Assembly: GCA_016935775.1 (NCBI GenBank)
Contig: JAFGQF010000220.1
Span: 1 to 7,291 of the forward strand
Length of the DNA: 7,291 bases
Source of the DNA: Caldifarciminota bacterium
GTDB lineage: Bacteria > Hydrothermota > Tepidihabitantia > Tepidihabitantales > Tepidihabitantaceae
Direction: 5' to 3'
Part shown: positions 1-6,298 of the stretch, piece by piece
Layout of the letters: each line of letters opens with the position of its first letter
Position numbering within the stretch: position 1 is the stretch's first letter
The notes under the pieces: generated by a model
Database searches by the model: none
Told to the model about the DNA's origin: nothing
Seen by the model: the letters and a program-made list of their open reading frames with translations, nothing else
Translations under genes and position numbers: made by a program

Positions 1-61
1 CGACCCGCAACGCATCTGGATGCTCGAAGCCTCGGGCTGAGGCACCGCCGAGCTCTTCAGG

Positions 62-619
62 AGCACCACTGGCGGCGCCAGTTGGACAACAATCGAAAGC
101 TGGATGAACGACGGCGGCAACATCGCGATGTCGCCCCACAGTCCCGACATCATCTTCTACACCGGCAACGTCTACAGCGGCGCGTACTACCTCGCGGTCT
201 GCCATACCACCGACGGCGGCGCTACCTGGCCGCGCGACACGCTGACCCTCGGCACGCGCGGGTGGGCTATCGCCTTCGACCCGGCCGACTCGAACCGCGT
301 CTATGTCGGCGGCGACTCGGCCTACAGCTACCCGGCCCTGCTCGTCACCACCGACCTCGGCGAGACCTGGACCCAGTCCCGCACCGGGCTCGCGGGCGCG
401 GTCTACGCCCTCGCGACCGTGCCCGGCAACCCCCAGGTTATCTTCGCCGGTACCACCAGCGGCGTCTACAAATCCACCGACCGGGGCGCGACCTGGACCT
501 CGACCGGGATGAGCAACAACACCAAGGCGCTGGTGGTGGAACCGGGTAACCCGAACACGGTCTACGCCGGCACCTACGGCCAAGGCGTCCACGTAACCAC
601 CGACGCGGGCGGAACGTGG
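62..619 (+). repeat. Five Asp-box (BNR) motifs at the protein level
   Basis: Motifs of the form [ST]-x-[DT]-x-G-x-[ST]-W occur at 62-85 (STTGGASW, with Thr in place of the Asp), 206-229, 347-370, 473-496 and 596-619. Spacing between motifs is about 41-48 codons, the size of one propeller blade. The repeats are diverged at DNA level, so they are structural, not a recent tandem duplication. Confidence 0.8.
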
Positions 620-973
620 ACCCCGATGAACGACGGCCTCGACAACCTCAAGGTCCTCGCGCTCGACCTCAGGCCCGGCTCCGAGCCGGTGCTGTTCGCC
701 GGCACCGAGGGCGGCGGGGTCTTCCGTACCGAACTCTTCACCGGCATCGCCGAACGGCCGGGACGGGCGCGCGGCATCGGCGGCCCCACCTTCATCCGCG
801 CGACGCTCGAGCTGCCGGGCAGCCGGCCCGCAGTCCTGCACGACGCGGCCGGCCGCGCGGTGATGGCGCTCGCGCCGGGCGAGAACGACGTCCGGCAACT
901 GCCCGCCGGGCTCTACTTCATCCGCCCGGTGGAAGCCGGCCGGGCCGCGGTGCGCAAGGTCGTCATCCAGTAG
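104..973 (+). CDS. C-terminal part of a sortilin/BNR-like beta-propeller protein with a T9SS-like sorting tail (longest open segment)
   Basis: This is the 289-residue open segment an automatic caller would report. Four Asp-box motifs are visible: TTDGGATW (residues 35-42), TTDLGETW (82-89), STDRGATW (124-131) and TTDAGGTW (165-172). Each is preceded by a strand such as NRVYVGG, QVIFAG or NTVYAG. This is the pattern of BNR/sortilin (VPS10-like) propellers, a fold used for carbohydrate or protein binding; no catalytic residues can be assigned, so I do not call it an enzyme. Residues 214-289 form a small beta domain ending LPAGLYFIR...RKVVIQ, like T9SS type A or FlgD-like C-terminal domains, implying export to or beyond the outer membrane. 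The signal peptide would lie left of the window. The true start is almost certainly not ATG 104. The gene converges on the giant minus-strand gene 118 nt away. Confidence 0.8.
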   Translation: MNDGGNIAMSPHSPDIIFYTGNVYSGAYYLAVCHTTDGGATWPRDTLTLGTRGWAIAFDPADSNRVYVGGDSAYSYPALLVTTDLGETWTQSRTGLAGAVYALATVPGNPQVIFAGTTSGVYKSTDRGATWTSTGMSNNTKALVVEPGNPNTVYAGTYGQGVHVTTDAGGTWTPMNDGLDNLKVLALDLRPGSEPVLFAGTEGGGVFRTELFTGIAERPGRARGIGGPTFIRATLELPGSRPAVLHDAAGRAVMALAPGENDVRQLPAGLYFIRPVEAGRAAVRKVVIQ

Positions 974-990
974 CCCGCGACGGAAACGCT

Positions 991-1016
991 GACGGGCCGC
1001 CCTCGGGCGGCCCGTC
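991..1016. terminator. GC hairpin after the BNR gene
   Basis: GACGGGCCGCCC (991-1002) and GGGCGGCCCGTC (1005-1016) are perfect 12-bp inverted repeats with only TC between them; in RNA the innermost pairs would open into a small loop. It starts 17 nt after the TAG of the plus-strand gene. It is followed by GCTCTCTC, with no true U-tract, so it is a probable but atypical intrinsic terminator or 3'-end-protecting stem. Confidence 0.6.
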
Positions 1017-1026
1017 GCTCTCTCGC

Positions 1027-1080
1027 CGGGCAGGGGCGGCATGTTTCAAGGAGGCTGAAGGACCTGCCCGCCCCTGCCCG
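1027..1080. terminator. GC hairpin after the giant minus-strand gene
   Basis: CGGGCAGGGGCGG (1027-1039) and CCGCCCCTGCCCG (1068-1080) are perfect 13-bp inverted repeats enclosing a 28-nt loop. On the minus strand it begins 11 nt past the TAG at 1092-1094. With the hairpin at 991-1016 it forms back-to-back terminators between convergent genes. Neither strand shows a clear U-tract directly after the stem (plus strand continues AACCGTTTTC). Confidence 0.55.
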
Positions 1081-1091
1081 AACCGTTTTCG

Positions 1092-4000
1092 CTACCGGTT
1101 GATCACCAGCTTGGCCGTCGCCTCCTCATCGCCCGACTCCAACCGCAGCAGGTAGATACCGGCGTTCAACTTCTCCAGGTCGAGGCCGACCGTGCCGGCC
1201 CGGTCGAGTACCAGCGCCCACCGGGCGACTTCCCGGCCGGTGACGTCGAAGAGCGTCAGCCAAGCCGGCCCGGCCACGGGCAGATCATAGCGTACCGTGG
1301 CCCGCGCGGCCACGGCCGGGTTGGGCCCGACCGCCATCACCGCGTGACCAAGCCCCGCCGGCCCGGCCATCACGCCCGAGCGCTCCGGCCGGGCGGCCAT
1401 CGCCATCCCCGCCGGGACGACGTACCGCCACAGCTCGCGGGTCTTGTTGCCCTTGAGCGCGTAGAAGACGCCCGCGCCGTATTCGACAATGTCGGCGCCG
1501 TACTTCACCCGGCGCTTGCGGCCGGTCGAGCCGAAGTTCGGGAAGGTGTCGAGCTCGGTCCACGAATCGGCCCAGGGCGAGTACTTCCAGAACTGCTGGG
1601 TGTTGCCGCCCTTCAGCGCCCAGATCTCGCCTGAGTACCAGGCCGCCGAGCCGCCGTCCTTGGACTTCTTCTTGCGAATGCGGCCCGAATGCAGGCCGTA
1701 GAGCGGCATCCCGGTCAGCGCCTGGCTGTGCCACGAGTCGCCCGGGATATCGTAGCGGAACATGTAGTGATGGTCGGTGGTACGGTTGTAGTACTTCGAC
1801 TGGTGGGCGTACATCGTCCGGTCGCCGTCGTACACCAGCCACGAACCCTTGTCCCACTTGTCCTTGCGGACGTAGGGCAGGTCGGGCAGCGTGTCCCAGA
1901 ACCCGGTCACCGTGTTGAACCGGTAGAACTCGGTCTTGTAGCCCTTCATCAGGTACACCCAGCCGGTGTCATCGACGACGACGTACTGCAGGTCGTTGCC
2001 GCCCTTGACGCGCTTGCGTCGTGGTCCCTCGGGCACGTCCGCCAGTCGCTTCCAGGAATCGGTCACCACGTCATACCTGAAGAACGTCAGCGTGTTGTTG
2101 CCGGCGGTGTAGTAGATGTGGCGCTCGCCGTCCGACTCGCCGCGCGAGCCCTTCTTCGCTTCCCGCTGCCGGCCGCCGTAGTCGCCGAAGGGCACCGGCT
2201 CGAGCTGGGACCAGGAATCGGCCAGCAGGTCGTAGCGGTAGAAATCCTGGGTCTTGTAGCCCTTGGCCGCATAGAGCCGGTCCCCGGCCCTCGTCAGCCA
2301 GCCGCCACGCTTCACCGGCCGACCGGAAGGCGGCAGCGGCATCGGCTCGGCCTCGTGCCAGCCCTCGGGCCAGGGCGGCCGCGCGACGACGGTGAACGAG
2401 CCGTCGAGGAAGTCGTTGGCGGGCAGCGTATCACCGCCGACGTACACCGAACAGCGGGTCGTCCAGCCGCCCTCGGCAAGCCCGACGTTGAATGTCGGGA
2501 ACGCCAATTCGACCGCCGTGCCCGGCTCCAGGCCGGCATAGTCCAGCGACTCACGGTAGACCTCGGCGTCGGCCGGGTCGTCCAGCACGAACCACGCCCG
2601 GAAGTCGGCCGCGGCCTCACCGAAGTTCTGCGCCGTTGCCTTCGGCACTACCGTCGTGCCGGTATCCACCACGCCGGTCGGGCCGATGATGGTGGTCACG
2701 CCGACGTCCATCGCCAGCGGCGCGATCCAGTCCACGAGGTCGAGCGGATCGTCATCGAAGTTCTCGCCCCAGCGGCCGCCAACTCCGTGGGTGACGGTGA
2801 TGTGCCCGGTGCCGAGGGTGTAGTCGATGTTGTAGCCGTCGGTACCCTCGAAGTCGAGCGTGTCGATGTCATCGAGCACCTGGCTGCCCTCGATGGTCAG
2901 CATCGCACCGATGTCATTGCCCTGCGTGAAACTGCAGCGCGAAAAGTTGTGAACCGCATCCACCAGCGCGCCGTCCCGAACGTGAACGCCGGTCGCATCC
3001 ATCCAGGTGAAGTTGGCGTGCTCGGCCGCGATCGTCGCGCCCGGTGCCACCGCAAAGGCGTACGGGCAGCCGTGGTCGGCCGCGACGACAACTCCCCGGT
3101 CGCTCACCCCGGCGCCGACGACCGAGAATGTCCCGGCGTCCACCAACACCGTGCCCCCATCGGTGTCGGTGCCGAGCGTCAGGGTATTGCTGGCCAGCAG
3201 GAAGCTGCCGCCGGCAAGCGTGAGCGTGCCCTGGACCTCGATGTCACCAACCACGACCACGTCGCCGTCGGAGGAGTTCTCGACCTCGAGGTCGAGGAAC
3301 GCGCCGTCGGCGCCGCCTGCCTCGAGCGTATCCCCCAGGAAGAACACCGCGCCGTCGTTGTGGTGGAATGTGCCGTTGTTGCGCCAGTCGCCATGGACGA
3401 CCAGTTCGTCCGCCGCGGTCAGCTCGCCGGTGATGGTCACCGAGTTGAACTCGAAGTCGCCGGTACCCGAGAGCGCGGTCACGCTGTCGAAGGTCACGCT
3501 GCCGTCGCCGCGGTCGTAGCTGCCGTTGTTGACGAAGTCGCCGCCGATGAAGTAGTGGCCGTTCAAGTCCGACTCGCCGCCGCAGACAAGGCTGTTGCCG
3601 GCGTGGATGACGAGGTCGCCGTTGATGTCGAAGTCGCCGTTGGTCTCGGTCTCGCAGTCGGCGTCCTTGGCGACGTGGACGTCGTGAAGGTAGCAGAGCT
3701 GGTCCACGCCGGTGTTCAAGACCGCATCGAGGTCGCCGTCGAGCCGGAACTCGGAGCCCGGCGCGCAGGTCAGCGCGCCTTCGTTCCAGAGGTCACCCGC
3801 CAGCTCGAACGTCCCGTTGACGTCAAGCTGGCCGAAGACGTCCAGGTCGCCGTCGCAGTCCATTGTCTTGCCGGCGACGACCACCATCGTCGCCCCGACC
3901 TCGATCTCGAGCGCGTCACACTCGTAGCCCGTGCCGGAATTGGCAATCGGGTAGTAGGTGCAGCCCTCGGGGATGATGACCGGCGTGGTGATGTCGGGCA

Positions 4001-4919
4001 CGTTGCCGTCATCCCAGTTGCTTCCCGCGTTCCAGTCGGTGCTGGTTTCGCCCACCCACAGCCCGGCCTCGCCCGGCGGCGTGTAGGTGATGGTCAGCTC
4101 CGGCTTGTTGGTGTACTGGTAGCCGTAAGCCCGGCCGTAGTAGCTGTTCGACGACTCGAACTCGTGGATGCCGAAAGCGCACCAGTCCTGGGCCAGCCCG
4201 TTCTCCACCGCGGCGATGCCGGCCGAGTTCAATGCCCGGTCGTACCAGTAGTTGGAATACCAGTGGTTGGCGGTGCCGGTGTAGACCTGCGTGCCGCCGG
4301 TCACCTGGCTCCAGATGGTGGTGGCACCGGCGGTCACCGGGTCGGAAGTCACGTTGCGGATGTAGGCGTAGGGACCGCCCGACTGGTAATAGACGTAGTA
4401 GGAAAACGTCGCCGCGGTGACACCGGCGCCGTCCGGGATGCCGGCCAGGTTGAACTTGGCCCAGCCTTGCCAGCGTTGGTGGTAGTACTGCGAGCCTCCG
4501 CGGAAGTAGATGTTGCCGCTGTACTTGGTGTAACTGTAGTTGTAGTACTGGACGTAGCCGGTCCAGTTGGTACTCGGGTCCGGGTAGACCGTCTGTTCGT
4601 CGTCGGTCTCAGCCGCGGGCGGCGGGGCCGACCACTGTTTGATGGCCGCCCGCTCGGCGGGCGGAGGCTCGGTCGTCTCGTTGAACTCCAGCCGCGGCTC
4701 GTACGGCTCGACATCCACCCACTGGCCGGCCGCGTTCAGCCGGTGCAGCGGCGCCGCCCCGATGTGGGCGGTTATCGTCCCGTCGCCGTTCGAGTACTGT
4801 TTTGTGAACTCGTCCCTGAGTTCGATGATCTCCGTTCCGGCCGGCACCGGCGCGCCCGCAAGCGCGAGCCCGGTTGCCGCCAGGAAAGTCATCAGTGCCA
4901 GCGCTGTCCTGCGCAGCAT
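1092..4919 (-). CDS. Giant exported multidomain surface protein: DNRLRE-like, beta-repeat, CARDB-like, kelch-like propeller, T9SS-like sorting domain
   Basis: 1275 residues, ATG at 4919, stop TAG; a consensus AGGAGGT lies 6 nt upstream of the ATG. Residues 1-23 are a Sec signal peptide (MLRR, hydrophobic core, ALAGA cleavage site). Residues 36-75 (DGTITAHIG...GQWVDVEP) resemble the N-terminal segment often found before DNRLRE domains. Residues 111-281 are a Tyr-rich DNRLRE-like beta domain (WAKFNLAGIPDGAGV...ATFSYY). Residues 286-720 start with the WVGETSTDWNAGSNWDDG motif of surface adhesins and continue as Gly/Asp-rich beta repeats. Residues 735-846 are CARDB/Ig-like. Residues 868-1166 hold six kelch-like repeats. 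Residues 1196-1275 (VGPNP...LFDVTGREV...LNAGIYLLRL...KLVINR) are a T9SS/FlgD-like C-terminal domain. I infer a secreted or surface-anchored adhesin-like protein; no enzyme motif is visible and the ligand is unknown. It has its own promoter and long leader. Confidence 0.95.
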   Translation of the reverse strand: MLRRTALALMTFLAATGLALAGAPVPAGTEIIELRDEFTKQYSNGDGTITAHIGAAPLHRLNAAGQWVDVEPYEPRLEFNETTEPPPAERAAIKQWSAPPPAAETDDEQTVYPDPSTNWTGYVQYYNYSYTKYSGNIYFRGGSQYYHQRWQGWAKFNLAGIPDGAGVTAATFSYYVYYQSGGPYAYIRNVTSDPVTAGATTIWSQVTGGTQVYTGTANHWYSNYWYDRALNSAGIAAVENGLAQDWCAFGIHEFESSNSYYGRAYGYQYTNKPELTITYTPPGEAGLWVGETSTDWNAGSNWDDGNVPDITTPVIIPEGCTYYPIANSGTGYECDALEIEVGATMVVVAGKTMDCDGDLDVFGQLDVNGTFELAGDLWNEGALTCAPGSEFRLDGDLDAVLNTGVDQLCYLHDVHVAKDADCETETNGDFDINGDLVIHAGNSLVCGGESDLNGHYFIGGDFVNNGSYDRGDGSVTFDSVTALSGTGDFEFNSVTITGELTAADELVVHGDWRNNGTFHHNDGAVFFLGDTLEAGGADGAFLDLEVENSSDGDVVVVGDIEVQGTLTLAGGSFLLASNTLTLGTDTDGGTVLVDAGTFSVVGAGVSDRGVVVAADHGCPYAFAVAPGATIAAEHANFTWMDATGVHVRDGALVDAVHNFSRCSFTQGNDIGAMLTIEGSQVLDDIDTLDFEGTDGYNIDYTLGTGHITVTHGVGGRWGENFDDDPLDLVDWIAPLAMDVGVTTIIGPTGVVDTGTTVVPKATAQNFGEAAADFRAWFVLDDPADAEVYRESLDYAGLEPGTAVELAFPTFNVGLAEGGWTTRCSVYVGGDTLPANDFLDGSFTVVARPPWPEGWHEAEPMPLPPSGRPVKRGGWLTRAGDRLYAAKGYKTQDFYRYDLLADSWSQLEPVPFGDYGGRQREAKKGSRGESDGERHIYYTAGNNTLTFFRYDVVTDSWKRLADVPEGPRRKRVKGGNDLQYVVVDDTGWVYLMKGYKTEFYRFNTVTGFWDTLPDLPYVRKDKWDKGSWLVYDGDRTMYAHQSKYYNRTTDHHYMFRYDIPGDSWHSQALTGMPLYGLHSGRIRKKKSKDGGSAAWYSGEIWALKGGNTQQFWKYSPWADSWTELDTFPNFGSTGRKRRVKYGADIVEYGAGVFYALKGNKTRELWRYVVPAGMAMAARPERSGVMAGPAGLGHAVMAVGPNPAVAARATVRYDLPVAGPAWLTLFDVTGREVARWALVLDRAGTVGLDLEKLNAGIYLLRLESGDEEATAKLVINR
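1095..1334 (-). other. T9SS/FlgD-like C-terminal sorting domain of the giant protein
   Basis: Residues 1196-1275 contain the landmark order of this family: VGPNP at the start, a strand-rich middle with LFDVTGREV, then LNAGIYLLRL and a final basic strand AKLVINR. In Bacteroidetes such domains direct passage through the type IX secretion system. No secretion-machinery gene lies in this window, so the route here is inferred. Confidence 0.75.
1422..2318 (-). repeat. Six kelch-like propeller repeats with a basic segment in each
   Basis: Residues 868-1166. Six strands of the type ALKGxxTxxFWRY occur: AAKGYKTQDFYRY (884-896), TAGNNTLTFFRY (938-949), LMKGYKTEFYRF (990-1001), a diverged one ending HHYMFRY (1050-1056), ALKGGNTQQFWKY (1101-1113) and ALKGNKTRELWRY (1154-1166). 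The first five are followed by a (D/G)-(S/F)-W strand, as in DSW at 901-903 and 1118-1120. Between blades lie basic segments: VKRGG, GRQREAKKGSR, RRKRVKGG, VRKDKWDKG, RIRKKKSKDGG and GRKRRVKYG. Six repeats fit a six-bladed propeller. This is a kelch-like, not canonical GG-kelch, sequence. Confidence 0.75.
2760..4064 (-). repeat. Acidic Gly/Asp beta-repeat (beta-helix or adhesin-like) region of the giant protein
   Basis: Residues 286-720 are built of short strands broken by NG, GG and GD turns. Two adjacent units align well: GDFVNNGSYDRGDGSVTF (460-477) and GDWRNNGTFHHNDGAVFF (510-527). Related turns are GDLDVFGQLDVNGTF (357-371) and NGDFDINGDLVIHAGN (427-442). Residues 331-560 contain about 47 Asp/Glu against 5 Lys/Arg, suggesting Ca2+-dependent folding or a highly acidic surface. 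Later turns (570-720) look like a right-handed beta-helix that gradually loses its repeat pattern. Confidence 0.6.
4077..4589 (-). other. Tyr-rich DNRLRE-like domain of the giant protein
   Basis: Residues 111-281. The core WAKFNLAGIPDGAGVTAATF is the DNRLRE signature of a Leu-Pro-Gly turn leading into a beta strand, and the domain ends with KPELTITYTP, as this family usually does. DNRLRE domains are beta-sandwich modules found in cell-wall and carbohydrate-associated proteins. This copy holds 25 Tyr in residues 118-280, clustered in YYNYSYTKY, SYYVYY and YYGRAYGYQY. Confidence 0.6.
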
Positions 4920-4925
4920 TTTCGG

Positions 4926-4932
4926 ACCTCCT
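4926..4932 (-). promoter_or_regulatory. Consensus ribosome binding site of the giant gene
   Basis: The minus strand reads AGGAGGT followed by CCGAAA and ATG, a 6-nt spacer. This fixes the start at 4919 and agrees with the signal peptide that begins there. Confidence 0.9.
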
Positions 4933-5195
4933 TCGTGCTTTCCGCAGCGCGCCGCTACTCGCCTTCACCCGCTGTGCGGTCACGGTTTTCTCGCCTCGAT
5001 GGTCGGTCGAGACAGCACCGCGCGCTGCCGGTTCTCCTTTCGGTTCGTGCGCGAACTGCGGGTCGCCGCCGGGCGGCGTGCCGGTCACGCAGACCAGGTC
5101 GTTTGATTGGCTTTGGGCCGCCGTCAGGCAGGCCCGGGGAACGGCCGGGAATGGTCCGAAAAAGACCCTTCGACCGCCGCCTCCTTGATGTAACC
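4933..5195 (-). promoter_or_regulatory. Long structured 5' leader of the giant gene
   Basis: If transcription starts near 5195, the leader is about 275 nt and has no ATG on the minus strand. It holds an orphan AGGAGG at 5180-5185 with no start codon at usable distance. It also has several possible stems, including one built on the GTTCG/CGAAC pair near 5043-5056 and one on CGCCGC/GCGGCG near 5067-5082. I could not match it to any riboswitch consensus I know. It may simply be an untranslated region upstream of a secreted protein. Confidence 0.4.
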
Positions 5196-5201
5196 GTTGA
5201 C

Positions 5202-5229
5202 AGTATACCCGACTCAGAGCGATTGTCAA
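5202..5229 (-). promoter_or_regulatory. Sigma70-type promoter for the giant gene
   Basis: On the minus strand a perfect -35 TTGACA (5224-5229) is followed, after 16 nt, by TATACT (5202-5207), five of six matches to TATAAT. It points at the giant gene and lies just downstream of the terminator hairpin of the 333-residue gene. A second TTGACA lies on the opposite strand at 5197-5202, so TTGACA and TGTCAA flank the promoter as an inverted repeat. Confidence 0.7.
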
Positions 5230-5235
5230 GGGGAC

Positions 5236-5275
5236 GCGGCCGGGCCGCGAAAGCTGTCAACCCCGGCCCGGCCGC
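5236..5275 (-). terminator. GC hairpin after the 333-residue gene
   Basis: GCGGCCGGGCC (5236-5246) and GGCCCGGCCGC (5265-5275) are perfect 11-bp inverted repeats around an 18-nt loop, beginning 17 nt past the TAG at 5293-5295 on the minus strand. No U-tract follows, as in the other hairpins of this window. It separates this gene from the promoter of the giant gene. Confidence 0.55.
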
Positions 5276-5292
5276 TGGGAACGGGCTCGCGG

Positions 5293-6294
5293 CTACTTCG
5301 GCTCGACCCTGGTGTAGCCCTCCGGCACCTCGAACCGACCGGCCGGGATGTCGGCGACCATCGCCGACTTCAGCTCCGCGTAGGACGAGAACAGCACGTC
5401 GGCCGCCGGCTGGGTCTTCGGGGTCGCCACCTTGGCGACCGCCTTGCCCAGCATCGAACCCAGGCCGCCCAGCCCGGACGGCGCCGGCTCTTCTTCTTCC
5501 TCATCCTCAACGACAGCCGGGGCATCTCCCTTGAGCTGCCACTTCAGGTCCGACACCACCGGGTAGCCGTCGAGCTTCTCCAGCTCCTCGGCCGCCTGCG
5601 CCAGCTTCTCGGCCGTCACCGCCGGGTCCAGCCCGTAGGCCATCACCAACGCCGACGCGCCCATGTCCGTTCCCTCGGCCCCGGGCTCGAACCCGGCCTT
5701 CTTCGCGAACTCGCGCTGGAAATCCTCCTGCGCCTTGAGCGCCGCCTTCAGCTCGTCGGTCAGCGGCGTCATCCACAGGTTGTTGGTCATCACCTGGGTC
5801 AAGGTCGTCTTCTCGACCGTGTCCTCGATGCCCAGCTCGAAAACCAGCACGTGCTCCTTGCAGGGATAGCCGTTGATCGTCTTCTCCGCGCCGGTGGTCG
5901 TGACCGACACTTCGGCCTTCGTCACCCGGTAGCGGTCGGGCGGCGGCGCGCTGCCTTCGGCCTTCACCTCCACTGCCTCGGCCTTCGGCGCGGTCAGCCC
6001 GCGCTCGGCATAGGTCTTCCCCTTGTGGTCCAGCGACCAGACCAGCTCGCGGTCCAGCCGGGTTATCTCGGCAAGTTCCTGCGCCCGGCCCGCAACCAGC
6101 CCCAGCACGCCGCCGGTCATCTTGGTGGTCCCGGACTCGTTTCGCTTGCCGCCGTCGTACTCGGAAGTCATCGTCACCTCGGTCGCGCCCACGCCCGCGG
6201 GCAGGGTGAACCTGGTGAACGTCGTCAGGCTTGCCCCGGCCAGGCAGGTCCCGGCGAGCGCGGCCGCCAGCAGCACCGTCAGATTCTTCTTCAT
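5293..6294 (-). CDS. Exported protein of unknown function, DUF4412-like
   Basis: 333 residues, stop TAG. Residues 1-21 are a Sec signal peptide (MKKNLTVLLAAALAGTCLAGA); a Cys is present at 17, but Thr precedes it, so a lipobox is not convincing and AGA is the likelier cleavage site. The mature part has the outline of DUF4412-type proteins: an early beta segment (VTMTSEYDGGK), RLDRELVWSLDHKGKTYAE (79-97), a second beta segment with TTTGAEKTINGYPCKEHVLVF (132-152), NNLWMTPLTDELKAAL (171-186) and the closing FEVPEGYTRV (321-330). Between these are a helical part (180-241) and an acidic then Gly-rich linker (EDEEEEEP 263-270, GLGGLGSMLG 274-283). The family assignment is from memory of motifs and is tentative. 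It probably acts in the periplasm or at the outer membrane. It has its own promoter and SD. Confidence 0.92.
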   Translation of the reverse strand: MKKNLTVLLAAALAGTCLAGASLTTFTRFTLPAGVGATEVTMTSEYDGGKRNESGTTKMTGGVLGLVAGRAQELAEITRLDRELVWSLDHKGKTYAERGLTAPKAEAVEVKAEGSAPPPDRYRVTKAEVSVTTTGAEKTINGYPCKEHVLVFELGIEDTVEKTTLTQVMTNNLWMTPLTDELKAALKAQEDFQREFAKKAGFEPGAEGTDMGASALVMAYGLDPAVTAEKLAQAAEELEKLDGYPVVSDLKWQLKGDAPAVVEDEEEEEPAPSGLGGLGSMLGKAVAKVATPKTQPAADVLFSSYAELKSAMVADIPAGRFEVPEGYTRVEPK

Positions 6295-6298
6295 TATT

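Larger units (their letters stand above)
2..973 (+). pseudogene. Asp-box/BNR repeat exported protein, 5'-truncated by the window and interrupted by an in-frame TGA
   Basis: One reading frame runs from the left edge to the TAG at 971-973 but carries a TGA at 38-40. Coding on both sides of the stop reads as the same protein: DPQRIWMLEASG before it, GTAELFRSTTGGASW after it. The stretch from codon 11 to codon 85 (25 codons including the TGA) lines up without a gap with the same protein's later repeat at 296-370 (RVYVGG to TTDLGETW), and the stop falls where that repeat has Tyr. The stop therefore lies inside a repeat, not between genes. The first start codon after it, ATG at 104, has no Shine-Dalgarno sequence and begins mid-repeat. 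Possible causes are a real nonsense mutation (one step from TGG or CGA) or a sequencing error. TGA recoding is unlikely because the gene at the right edge ends in TGA. Confidence 0.6.

Noticed and set aside
2..973. TGA recoded as an amino acid (Gly, Trp or Sec).
   Set aside because: The partial gene at the right edge ends naturally with TGA, no other gene has an in-frame TGA, and no SECIS-like element is evident next to 38-40.
4609..5229. A 206-codon minus-strand frame overlapping the start of the giant gene.
   Set aside because: Its ATG falls within the promoter and its 3' part is an out-of-frame shadow of the giant gene, which has a consensus SD and signal peptide.
1689..5534. A 1281-codon open frame on the plus strand lying antisense to the giant gene.
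   Set aside because: It is the antisense phase in which middle codon positions coincide, so it stays open whenever the true gene avoids TTA, CTA and TCA codons, which is normal at high GC. Its translation is Val/Arg/Asp/His-rich with no domain.
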